From Ruminococcus flavefaciens (GTDB lineage Bacteria; Bacillota; Clostridia; Oscillospirales; Ruminococcaceae): a DNA stretch of 8,589 bases. The notes beneath the pieces are model-generated. The model searched no databases. It saw only the letters and a program-made list of their open reading frames with translations, and was not told the origin of the DNA. Location of the stretch: the NCBI GenBank assembly GCA_902792495.1, contig CADBAC010000139.1, positions 1-8,589 on the forward strand. Direction: 5' to 3'. Shown here one piece after another: positions 1 through 5,230 of the stretch; the first letter of the stretch is position 1; every line of letters starts with the position of its first letter. Position numbers and translations under genes: made by a program.

Positions 1-215
1 TGTCCCAGCGAGAGAAGGAATTCTCCTCCGCCTGTGTCGATATCCAGAAGACGCATATCAGGCTTTATACGGTCAAGTATGAGTTGTCTGTAGTCCCAGT
101 CAAGGTCATCGTCACTGCTGTTGAAGCGGCCGTCAAGCCTTGAAAAGTCCCAACCGTGTATATGAGCGGCTTTCTCCTCGGAATGCCATATTTTTTTCAT
201 TTCGTTCATGTTCAT
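1..215 (-). CDS. Class I SAM-dependent methyltransferase, N-terminal fragment (C-terminus beyond window)
   Basis: Translating the minus strand from the ATG at 215 gives 71 uninterrupted residues that run off the window. The fragment begins MNMNEMKKIWHSEEKA, followed by a GWDFSRLDGRF stretch and then LLDIDTGGGEFLLSLG near residues 55-70. The last segment is methyltransferase motif I: a hydrophobic strand, an acidic residue and a glycine-rich loop that binds S-adenosylmethionine. The GWDFSRLDGR lead-in before a WDY segment is typical of a small family of uncharacterised Firmicute SAM methyltransferases. The start at 215 is supported by AAAGGAG (minus strand, about 8 nt upstream); an in-frame ATG at 209 is a weaker alternative. 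The substrate cannot be inferred, because the specificity-determining part is outside the window. It lies 129 nt downstream of the small Ada-like protein gene on the same strand, with a strong inverted repeat between them. Confidence 0.85.
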   Translation of the reverse strand, partial: MNMNEMKKIWHSEEKAAHIHGWDFSRLDGRFNSSDDDLDWDYRQLILDRIKPDMRLLDIDTGGGEFLLSLG

Positions 216-250
216 AAATACTGCTCCTTTATATTATTATTGCAATATTA

Positions 251-309
251 TCGGTGCAGCACGGGAACACTTCTTACTCGGTGAGCCGTTCCCCTTATCG
301 CTGCACCGA
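251..309 (-). terminator. Interrupted inverted repeat between two minus-strand genes; possible terminator or attenuator
   Basis: TCGGTGCAGC at 251-260 pairs perfectly with GCTGCACCGA at 300-309. Inside it, GGGAAC at 263-268 pairs with GTTCCC at 288-293, separated from the outer stem by a small asymmetric internal loop. On the minus strand this lies about 36 nt after the stop of the 345-677 gene and before the methyltransferase ribosome-binding site. What follows in the direction of transcription is AT-rich (TAATATTGCAATAATAATAT) but is not a clean U tract. It could be a poor intrinsic terminator, an attenuator in the methyltransferase leader, or an RNA-stability element. Confidence 0.45.
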
Positions 310-344
310 GAAGTTAATTCGTTTCATCACTTTTATCACCTTTT

Positions 345-677
345 TCAGTTGCCCATGCATTCGTAATGCTTGTCGGTATAGCCTGCTTCCTCAGCCTCCT
401 CGATAGTTGAGAAGTATATTCTGTTATCCTCATAAGGCAGGCTGTCACAATGAATGCTGTGAAGCTTGTGGTTGCGTCTGTTGCCAACGTATGTCTTTAC
501 ACTGACAGGCGGGCTTTCCTTAACCTCAGTCTCGCTGTCATCGGTGTCATGGCTGTCGAATGTCATTTCGGCTATCTTGTCAAGCACAGGGATCTCCAGC
601 GGGATATTGCCACTGTAGTAATCCACCACAAAAGCGATCGCACATATCAGCAATAAAACCAAACCCGTTTTTTTCAT
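345..677 (-). CDS. Small membrane-anchored protein with Ada-type metal-binding module
   Basis: The protein has 110 residues. Residues 5-20 are a hydrophobic signal anchor or signal peptide after MKK; residues 25-58 are a low-complexity acidic linker (DSHDTDDSETEVKE). Residues 61-110 match the small zinc-binding fold related to the metal-binding region of Ada, with the landmarks YVGN (63-66), H73xxxC77, NRIYF (85-89), EEAEEAGY (93-100) and a C-terminal metal knuckle. In the usual family the last element is PCKRC-like. Here it is H104-Y-E-C107, so one cysteine is replaced by histidine, which could still bind zinc. These modules often sit at the end of secreted nucleases or as stand-alone exported proteins; no catalytic domain is present here, so a DNA- or metal-binding role outside the membrane is inference. 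The start is set by AAAGG about 9 nt upstream of the ATG. It lies downstream of, and on the same strand as, the dockerin protein gene, 105 nt away. Confidence 0.75.
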   Translation of the reverse strand: MKKTGLVLLLICAIAFVVDYYSGNIPLEIPVLDKIAEMTFDSHDTDDSETEVKESPPVSVKTYVGNRRNHKLHSIHCDSLPYEDNRIYFSTIEEAEEAGYTDKHYECMGN

Positions 678-748
678 AACGACCAGCCTTTCTTTGATCA
701 GTCAAAATCTATTCATGGAGCTGTCTATAATTAGTCCCGAGGGAACTA

Positions 749-777
749 TTTATCGTATTTTTTTAGAATCGAATCAA
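749..777 (-). promoter_or_regulatory. Candidate sigma-A promoter for the Ada-like small protein gene
   Basis: Read on the minus strand, TTGATT (772-777) and GATAAA (749-754) are separated by exactly 17 nt. Each is a 4-5 of 6 match to consensus. It would place transcription start near 742, inside a short imperfect inverted repeat (TAGTCCC at 732-738, GGGAACTA at 741-748), leaving a leader of about 65 nt. The -35 lies just past the stop of the dockerin gene. Moderate to low support, because the -10 is imperfect. Confidence 0.35.
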
Positions 778-782
778 TATGA

Positions 783-2465
783 TTATCTGCTCATCACCTC
801 GTTTATGACCTTACGTCTGAGTGCCACTACGTCAAATACATCCGTTTCACCATCGCAGCACACATCCGCTAACGCTCTGTTTGCTTTTGTTATACCCGAG
901 CGGCCATGCAGATATTGGCTAATGCATACAAGATCGGCTGAATTAAGCTCTCCGTCTGTGTTCACATCTCCCATGCTATATTTGCATTCTGGAGCGGAAG
1001 TTCGTGTATAATCGTGAAGTGATGAAGGTTTAAGCAGATTCCATGAACCATGAGAACCTCCCTCTGATTTCATTTCACTGTCCGACTTCAGAAAGTATTT
1101 ATAAGACGAGGTAAGGTCGTCCCATGTAGTGTCGGAATGGAAGAAATGTCCGTCTATATTGATGATATTCCATGCGTGATCGCTGCTGTGGACATAGTAT
1201 GACTCCACTCCTGCCTCACGCAGAAGCAGGTCATAGAAGCTCGCATAGCCCTCGCAGACCGTCTTATCGTTCATTAAAACGGATGCATCATGGTGGTTGC
1301 GGTCGGCGTCAACACTGTCGTGGTCGTACCCGGTGTTATCGCACAACCAGTCATGGAGCGCTTTTGCCTTCTGAATATCGCTCATATCATCGGAGATCAC
1401 TTCGTTTACGATCCGCTTAACGTTCGCTTCGACGTACTGGTTTATGAAGCCCACATCCTGTGCGCCGTTGAAATTGGCAAGGATGAAGTCTCTGTATTTA
1501 CTGCTGAAATCGCCCGTTTCGCTGTCGAAGGCTGGCTCGGAATTTATTGTCATCAATGACGTACATTCATCGAAAGCCTTGCTGTCAAAAGTAACATCAT
1601 CTGTAATATCTATATTTTTCAGCGAAGAACAGTTTAAAAACGCATTTTTTTCTGCTGAACCGCCATTTGCAAATTTAACATTTTCCAGTTTGGGGCAATT
1701 ATAAAATACATATCCTTTAAGATCAGTTTTTCCGCTGAATAAAACATTTGTTAACAGATCATTGGATTCAAATGCACCCTGACCTATTTCAGCATCATAT
1801 GGAATATCAAGTATTTCAAATCCGCAGTTTTCAAACGAGAAAGAACCAAATCGAATATAGCTGCACTGTTTTGGAAAAACTATTTCTTTAAGTGAAGAAC
1901 AATCCTTAAAATTATTCTGATCAATTTCCAGTAAATCGTATGTTCCTGCAATCGATAATTTTTTCAGCAATGGTGCATTTTTTATCCTGATATATGATCT
2001 GTCATATGATTTCTGAGATTTATGCTTGAAGTGAGGTATTGTCAATTCTTCAATATGATCATTATCTATTTCGAGTTGGATCATCACTTCGTTTCCGTTT
2101 ATACTTAATGATCTGAGGTTAGTTTCAAATTTGAGAGGCGGACTAATAGTGACCTGCTTTACAGTTTCAGGAATATAAATAGAAGTAGTAGGATGAACAC
2201 CGTCAAGATCATCCATAGCTAATATAACAGGAAATGCGGAAAAATCAACTTCCGTTACAGTATATCCAAGTATAGTATCAGGAACGGAAATATCTGTTTC
2301 ATTACCCAGATAATTTTTGACTATAGCGATTGGTTCAGTCACGCCAAATATTACTTCCCAATCTTTTACATCTTCAGGAGAAGAAATATCTGCATTTGCA
2401 TTAATACCAACAGCGGTGTATATGATAATCAATGACAATATAAATGTTATCATCTTATTTTTCAT
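783..2465 (-). CDS. Secreted BspA-like LRR / transglutaminase-like / dockerin protein
   Basis: The protein has 560 residues and a clear modular layout. Residues 1-25 are a Sec signal peptide (KNK, then a hydrophobic core, then an ANA cleavage site before D26). Residues about 38-310 carry BspA-type leucine-rich repeats, best seen at 187-309 as repeated F-x-N/D/E-C-x-x-L blocks such as FKDCSSLKEI and FLNCSSLKNI. Residues about 345-455 are a transglutaminase-like cysteine peptidase fold with the triad positions C404 (in VCEGYASFYDLLL), H430 (in DHAWNIINIDG) and D445 (in HSDTTWDD). Residues 496-560 are a type I dockerin with two Ca-binding loops, D500-N502-D504-N508-D511 and D534-C536-D538-D542-D545. 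The dockerin implies attachment to a cohesin scaffoldin; the LRRs probably bind ligand or surface. The enzyme could be a peptidase or cross-linking enzyme; the substrate is unknown. The start has AAGGAG 7 nt upstream. The LRR half is visibly more AT-rich than the C-terminal half. Confidence 0.9.
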   Translation of the reverse strand: MKNKMITFILSLIIIYTAVGINANADISSPEDVKDWEVIFGVTEPIAIVKNYLGNETDISVPDTILGYTVTEVDFSAFPVILAMDDLDGVHPTTSIYIPETVKQVTISPPLKFETNLRSLSINGNEVMIQLEIDNDHIEELTIPHFKHKSQKSYDRSYIRIKNAPLLKKLSIAGTYDLLEIDQNNFKDCSSLKEIVFPKQCSYIRFGSFSFENCGFEILDIPYDAEIGQGAFESNDLLTNVLFSGKTDLKGYVFYNCPKLENVKFANGGSAEKNAFLNCSSLKNIDITDDVTFDSKAFDECTSLMTINSEPAFDSETGDFSSKYRDFILANFNGAQDVGFINQYVEANVKRIVNEVISDDMSDIQKAKALHDWLCDNTGYDHDSVDADRNHHDASVLMNDKTVCEGYASFYDLLLREAGVESYYVHSSDHAWNIINIDGHFFHSDTTWDDLTSSYKYFLKSDSEMKSEGGSHGSWNLLKPSSLHDYTRTSAPECKYSMGDVNTDGELNSADLVCISQYLHGRSGITKANRALADVCCDGETDVFDVVALRRKVINEVMSR

Positions 2466-2522
2466 AATAGTGCTCCTTAACGTTTTATATCAGACAGATG
2501 CCGAACTTAGTTTGTATCTGTT

Positions 2523-3005
2523 TTAAACTTCAAGCACGATATCCTTGCCGCTGGGGATGTACTCCTCGTACTTCACTCCGCACTTGTCGAAAAGCAGACA
2601 TGAAGCCTTTACGCTGTTGGTATCGGAATACTTGTTGCTGTAGTAGACCACACGCTTTATCCCTGACTGGATTATAGCCTTAGCGCATTCATTGCATGGG
2701 AAAAGCGTCACATAGACCGTACATCCGCTGAGATTGCCAATATTGCTGTTGAGAATAGCATTCAGCTCGGCATGGCAGACAAACGGGTACTTGGTATCCA
2801 GCTCATTTTCGGCAGAGCGTTCCCATGGCATTTCGTCGTCGTCGCAGCCTGTGGGCATACCGTTGTAGCCTACGGAAACTATCTTGTGCTCGTCGTTGAC
2901 GATACAAGCGCCTACCTGCGTAGAATTATCCTTGCTTCGCTGAGCGGACAGCATGGCGATACCCATGAAGTATTCGTCCCAGCTTATGTAATCTGTTCTT
3001 TTCAT
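2523..3005 (-). CDS. dCMP deaminase
   Basis: This enzyme deaminates deoxycytidylate to dUMP, feeding thymidylate synthesis in the cytoplasm. The protein is 160 residues from the ATG at 3005. The zinc and catalytic motifs are intact: H78-A-E80 (in VCHAELNAI) and P-C104-N-E-C107-A. Family landmarks include [18 protein letters not shown] near residues 9-26, [19 protein letters not shown] and [15 protein letters not shown]. From memory these match vertebrate and phage-type dCMP deaminases unusually closely. A longer reading frame extends to 3044, but that ATG lies inside the -10 element of the promoter, whereas the ATG at 3005 has AGAGGTG about 6 nt upstream; 3005 is therefore the start. Length fits the family (about 150-180). 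The dockerin gene starts 57 nt beyond its stop, so partial co-transcription is possible, although the functions look unrelated. Confidence 0.93.
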   Translation of the reverse strand: MKRTDYISWDEYFMGIAMLSAQRSKDNSTQVGACIVNDEHKIVSVGYNGMPTGCDDDEMPWERSAENELDTKYPFVCHAELNAILNSNIGNLSGCTVYVTLFPCNECAKAIIQSGIKRVVYYSNKYSDTNSVKASCLLFDKCGVKYEEYIPSGKDIVLEV

Positions 3006-3042
3006 TATTTCACCTCTTGGAATAATTGGTTTTATTATCATC

Positions 3043-3071
3043 ATTATATCATGGATGTGGTTATTTGTAAA
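3043..3071 (-). promoter_or_regulatory. Sigma-A promoter of the dCMP deaminase gene
   Basis: On the minus strand TTTACA (3066-3071) and a perfect TATAAT (3043-3048) are separated by 17 nt. The expected transcription start is near 3036, giving a leader of about 30 nt that contains the AGAGGTG ribosome-binding site. The upstream flank toward 3115 is AT-rich. Confidence 0.8.
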
Positions 3072-3147
3072 TATGTCAGCGTTTGTATTTCACGGCATCA
3101 GTTTTTTATATAATTGCAGCTAAAGTGTGGCCAAAGAGGAACACCTC

Positions 3148-3217
3148 TTGGAGGATGGGGAGAGGGGACCAATAAAACCCAAACAAAAGGCGGCATTCCC
3201 CTCTCCCCCTCCTCCAG
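3148..3217. repeat. Long hairpin 1 (about 20-bp stem)
   Basis: GGAGG..GGGGAGAGGGGA at 3150-3168 pairs with the C/T-rich arm at 3197-3215 with a single mismatch (3156/3209). It extends by one A-T and one G-U pair to 3148/3217 and encloses a 28-nt A-rich loop. A smaller competing hairpin, AAGAGG (3134-3139) with CCTCTT (3144-3149), overlaps its left foot. It is located just upstream of the dCMP deaminase promoter and transcribes away from neither gene in a terminator-like way: no T tract follows either arm directly. Confidence 0.75.
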
Positions 3218-3315
3218 TCGGTTTTCCTCTCTGGACTCTCTTTTCCCTCAACCTCCACCTCCTCACCCTTTGCCTCCTTTTTCTTTTTTCATATGGCTTA
3301 ACTGACACAATTGTA

Positions 3316-3424
3316 GAACGGCAGTTGAGTAAGGACGAGCGCTCAAGCATTTAAGCCTTACCATAAAAAGCAAAAGTCGGCAAAGTGGGGGAAAGTTAAG
3401 GAAGGGGAGTGCAGAGGGGAAAAA
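3316..3424. repeat. 109-bp tandem repeat, unit 1
   Basis: This unit begins GAACGGCAGTTGAGTAAGG and ends with a purine-rich block (GGGGAAAGTTAAGGAAGGGG, then GTGCAGAGGGGAAAA). The adjacent copy at 3425-3533 aligns without gaps and with about nine substitutions. It contains the palindrome GAGCGCTC at 3336-3343, which one substitution breaks in the second copy. Confidence 0.85.
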
Positions 3425-3533
3425 GAACGGCAGTTGAGTAAGGGCGAACGCTCAAGCATTTAAGCCTGACCATTAAAAGCAAAAGTCGGCAAAAAGGGGG
3501 ATGGTTAAGGAAGGGGAGTGCAGAGGGGAAAAC
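3425..3533. repeat. 109-bp tandem repeat, unit 2
   Basis: This is a direct, head-to-tail copy of the preceding 109 bp with about nine substitutions and no indels, so the duplication is not brand new or one copy has been exchanged. Its purine-rich end forms the left arm of the long hairpin at 3518-3608. Confidence 0.85.
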
Positions 3534-3608
3534 TAAGGAAGGGGGAGAAATGCCGACTTTTACTGCGGTTTTCTCTTTCTCCCCCTTCCTTTGGTTTCCC
3601 CTTTGCAT
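3518..3608. repeat. Long hairpin 2 (33-bp stem), also downstream of the SprT-like gene
   Basis: The arm at 3518-3550 pairs with 3576-3608 over 33 positions with two mismatches (3534/3592 and 3532/3594) and two G-U pairs. The core AAGGAAGGGGGAGAAA pairs exactly with TTTCTCCCCCTTCCTT. The 25-nt loop contains GCCGACTTTT, the complement of a word in both 109-bp units. On the minus strand it begins about 48 nt after the SprT-like stop and could block read-through or protect the transcript 3' end, although no U tract follows. Confidence 0.8.
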
Positions 3609-3655
3609 GAATGCGGCGATCACGAAAAAATCAGATATATAATTAAAAGTAACTA

Positions 3656-4237
3656 CTATTTCCTTGTCATGCCAGCAATAAGCGCCCTGTTCAGCGCCGC
3701 TCTCTGTGCAGGTGTCAATGAATCATATTCCTCCGCCGTCACGAACTTCCCACGGCACTTTATACACACATATGCCCCCGGATTCTTTATGAATCGCCCT
3801 GCTTTCTTGTATTTTGCTTCCGCTCCGCATCCCAGACAGCGATAGAAGTATTTGTACTCCAGACGCTTTGACGGTACGTATTCCTCATCAAATCCCTTTT
3901 CCGCATTGGAAGTTGTGCGCTTGATATCGTACCCGGGATAGGCTTTCATCACTGCCGCCGCAATAGCCAGCCATCTTCCTCTGTGACCGCTTCTGCATCC
4001 GTCTGCCGCATGGACAAGTTCGTGCATTATGGTATTCTTCGCCGCCATATCGTCAACGTTATCCCCCAGCAGTCTCGCTGAAATGTTTATATCGTAAACT
4101 CCTGCGCCTCTGACTATGCACTGTCCCCACCTTTTCTTTGCACGGGTATTCACGGAAAATCTGACTGTTCCGTACTTTATGCCTATCCTGTCAAGCTGAG
4201 ACATACACTCCCCTGCCAGCTTCTGAAGATCTTTCAT
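3656..4237 (-). CDS. SprT-like zinc metalloprotein
   Basis: The protein is 193 residues from the ATG at 4237. The zinc-metallopeptidase signature HELVH is in the segment IMHELVHAADGCRSGHRGRW near residues 92-111; the later GH supplies the likely third zinc ligand, as in the SprT/Spartan family. A preceding KRWGQC block (near residues 35-40) is the conserved strand region of SprT domains. A C-terminal zinc ribbon has CxxC pairs YRCLGCG (near 132-138) and YVCIKCRG (near 155-162). The family includes eukaryotic DNA-protein crosslink proteases, but function of the short bacterial members is mostly unproven; activity is inferred. An upstream in-frame GTG at 4246 is possible, but AGGAAGG sits directly against it and 9 nt before the ATG at 4237, so 4237 is preferred. 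It is transcribed divergently from the rhodanese operon, from its own consensus promoter. Confidence 0.88.
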   Translation of the reverse strand: MKDLQKLAGECMSQLDRIGIKYGTVRFSVNTRAKKRWGQCIVRGAGVYDINISARLLGDNVDDMAAKNTIMHELVHAADGCRSGHRGRWLAIAAAVMKAYPGYDIKRTTSNAEKGFDEEYVPSKRLEYKYFYRCLGCGAEAKYKKAGRFIKNPGAYVCIKCRGKFVTAEEYDSLTPAQRAALNRALIAGMTRK

Positions 4238-4286
4238 AGTCTGCACCCTTCCTGTTCATGAATTTCTTTCGGACTTCTCCGCTGCA

Positions 4287-4315
4287 ATTATATCACGAAG
4301 CATCGGGTGTGTCAA
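4287..4315 (-). promoter_or_regulatory. Consensus sigma-A promoter of the SprT-like gene
   Basis: On the minus strand a perfect TTGACA (4310-4315) and a perfect TATAAT (4287-4292) are separated by 17 nt. Expected transcription start is near 4280, leaving a leader of about 43 nt. The word CATCGGGTGT (plus-strand reading, 4301-4310) fills the -35-proximal part of the spacer, overlaps the -35 by one base, and recurs in the divergent promoter. Confidence 0.85.
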
Positions 4316-4347
4316 TAAACAAGCGGAAACTTGACATCATCGGGTGT
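4301..4347. promoter_or_regulatory. Pair of CATCGGGTGT direct repeats in divergent promoters; putative operator sites
   Basis: An identical 10-mer occurs at 4301-4310 and 4338-4347, 37 bp apart. One copy is in the spacer of the SprT-like promoter, the other in the spacer of the rhodanese operon promoter. Relative to transcription the copies are in opposite senses. Their placement fits a shared regulator binding both promoters, but chance recurrence of a 10-mer cannot be excluded from one locus. Confidence 0.4.
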
Positions 4348-4359
4348 TTATAGTATACT
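4331..4359 (+). promoter_or_regulatory. Consensus sigma-A promoter of the rhodanese/Sel1/hydrolase operon
   Basis: A perfect TTGACA (4331-4336) and TATACT (4354-4359, 5 of 6) are separated by 17 nt. Expected start of transcription is near 4366, about 25 nt before the first ATG, with AAGGAGG at 4376-4382. Confidence 0.85.
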
Positions 4360-4390
4360 GAAATTATCATAAACAAAGGAGGTTCTGAAT

Positions 4391-5230
4391 ATGAAACGTC
4401 TCGCTCTGACAATTGCTTCATGTATGCTTCTTGCAACAGCAGCAGCCTGTAACGGCGGATTCTACTTCGGCAAACAGGAACAAAACGAATACACGCTCAT
4501 TTCACAGGAAGAAGCCAAAAAGATAATCGACTCGGAACAGGGCATAGTCATTGTGGATGTCCGCAGACAGGACGAATACGATCAGGGACATATCCCCGGT
4601 GCGGTACTCATACCCAACGAGACTATCATGTCAACTCCGCCTCCCGAACTCCCCGATATGGATCAGAAGATACTCATATACTGCCGAAGCGGCAACAGAA
4701 GTAAACAGGCCGCAAAAAAGCTGGCTGATATGGGCTATACCAATATATATGAATTCGGCGGCATAAATACATGGCAGTACGGCACGGAAATGGCTCAGCC
4801 TGCCACCGAACCCGAGACAGAACCACGCTTCCCGTCTCTTATAACTTCAGCCGCAGATATAGCGCTGTACGATCCCGATGGTCAGGGATGGAACTATATT
4901 TTCACATACAACGGTGAAAACTTCACTGCGGATTATGAATACGACAACTGGCATATCTCCGATTCCTACAAGATAAGGAATCACGACGACCTTGTGATAA
5001 TCTGTCAGGCACTTGCCGATATCCATCCCATTCACGGCGCCGATCTTGAAAGCTACAGAACTGCCGAGGATATGGCTTACGAATGGGAACAGCACAACCT
5101 TGCGTATAACCTTCTTCCCGAGGATTCGCAGTGGAAAGGAAGCGCAAAGGACGTTGATATCGACCCGAAGGATCAGGGAAAAAGTATGTATCAGCTCTTC
5201 AAGGACAGACTTTCAGAGGGAGAGAGTTAA
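4391..5230 (+). CDS. Rhodanese-domain lipoprotein with unknown C-terminal domain
   Basis: The protein has 279 residues. Residues 1-20 are a lipoprotein-type signal (MKR, hydrophobic core, then AAAC20), so it is probably lipid-anchored outside the membrane. Residues about 34-132 form a rhodanese fold: VDVRRQDEYDQGHIPGA at 55-71 and active-site loop C98-RSGNR103 in ILIYCRSGNRS. Rhodaneses use this cysteine as a persulfide carrier in sulfur transfer; extracytoplasmic ones have few assigned substrates. An acidic Pro/Glu/Thr linker (137-145) leads to a domain at about 148-279 that I do not recognise, rich in Asp, Tyr and Trp, ending with a VDIDPKDQGKSMYQLF segment. The ATG has a strong AAGGAGG 8 nt upstream. 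It is first in the operon, and its stop overlaps the next start by one base, implying translational coupling. Confidence 0.88.
   Translation: MKRLALTIASCMLLATAAACNGGFYFGKQEQNEYTLISQEEAKKIIDSEQGIVIVDVRRQDEYDQGHIPGAVLIPNETIMSTPPPELPDMDQKILIYCRSGNRSKQAAKKLADMGYTNIYEFGGINTWQYGTEMAQPATEPETEPRFPSLITSAADIALYDPDGQGWNYIFTYNGENFTADYEYDNWHISDSYKIRNHDDLVIICQALADIHPIHGADLESYRTAEDMAYEWEQHNLAYNLLPEDSQWKGSAKDVDIDPKDQGKSMYQLFKDRLSEGES

Larger units (their letters stand above)
3115..3610. repeat. Gene-free repeat cluster with purine/pyrimidine strand asymmetry
   Basis: No credible coding region is seen between the dCMP deaminase promoter and the end of the SprT-like gene; the short open frames here are low-complexity (Pro, Ser, Gly, Arg runs) and lack ribosome-binding sites. 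The stretch consists of a hairpin (3148-3217), a pyrimidine-rich block (about 3222-3295), two tandem 109-bp units (3316-3533) and a second long hairpin (3518-3608). Pieces recur in inverted form: AAAAGTCGGC occurs in both units (from 3372 and 3481) and its complement GCCGACTTTT occurs at 3552-3561. The pyrimidine block at 3222-3275 resembles a decayed inverted copy of the unit end. It could be a degraded MITE-like element, a recombination-prone intergenic repeat, or a structured RNA. No transposase or target-site duplication was recognised. Confidence 0.75.

Noticed and set aside
732..763. Short hairpin TAGTCCC..GGGAACTA followed by seven Ts on the plus strand, as a terminator
   Set aside because: The T tract is downstream only on the plus strand, where no gene precedes it; on the minus strand it lacks a U tract, and the stem is bulged and short.
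694..1704. Several plus-strand frames of 82-105 codons opposite the dockerin gene
   Set aside because: They are antisense shadows of a well-supported gene with domains, signal peptide and ribosome-binding site.
2494..2521. Terminator between the dCMP deaminase and dockerin genes
   Set aside because: The only pairing is ACAGAT/ATCTGT, 6 bp around a 16-nt loop, with no U tract; too weak to call.
3120..3350. Overlapping open frames of 63-76 codons on both strands in the repeat cluster (3114-3354)
   Set aside because: They are low-complexity translations of purine/pyrimidine-rich repeats, lack ribosome-binding sites and family-like sequence, and occur on both strands at once.
3316..3533. CRISPR-like array
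   Set aside because: Only two adjacent 109-bp units, no spacers between short repeats, and no cas gene in the window.
3396..3623. 75-codon minus-strand frame across the 109-bp repeat units
   Set aside because: It reads Pro/Leu/Phe-rich repeat sequence through both repeat copies in different ways and has no supporting start signal.
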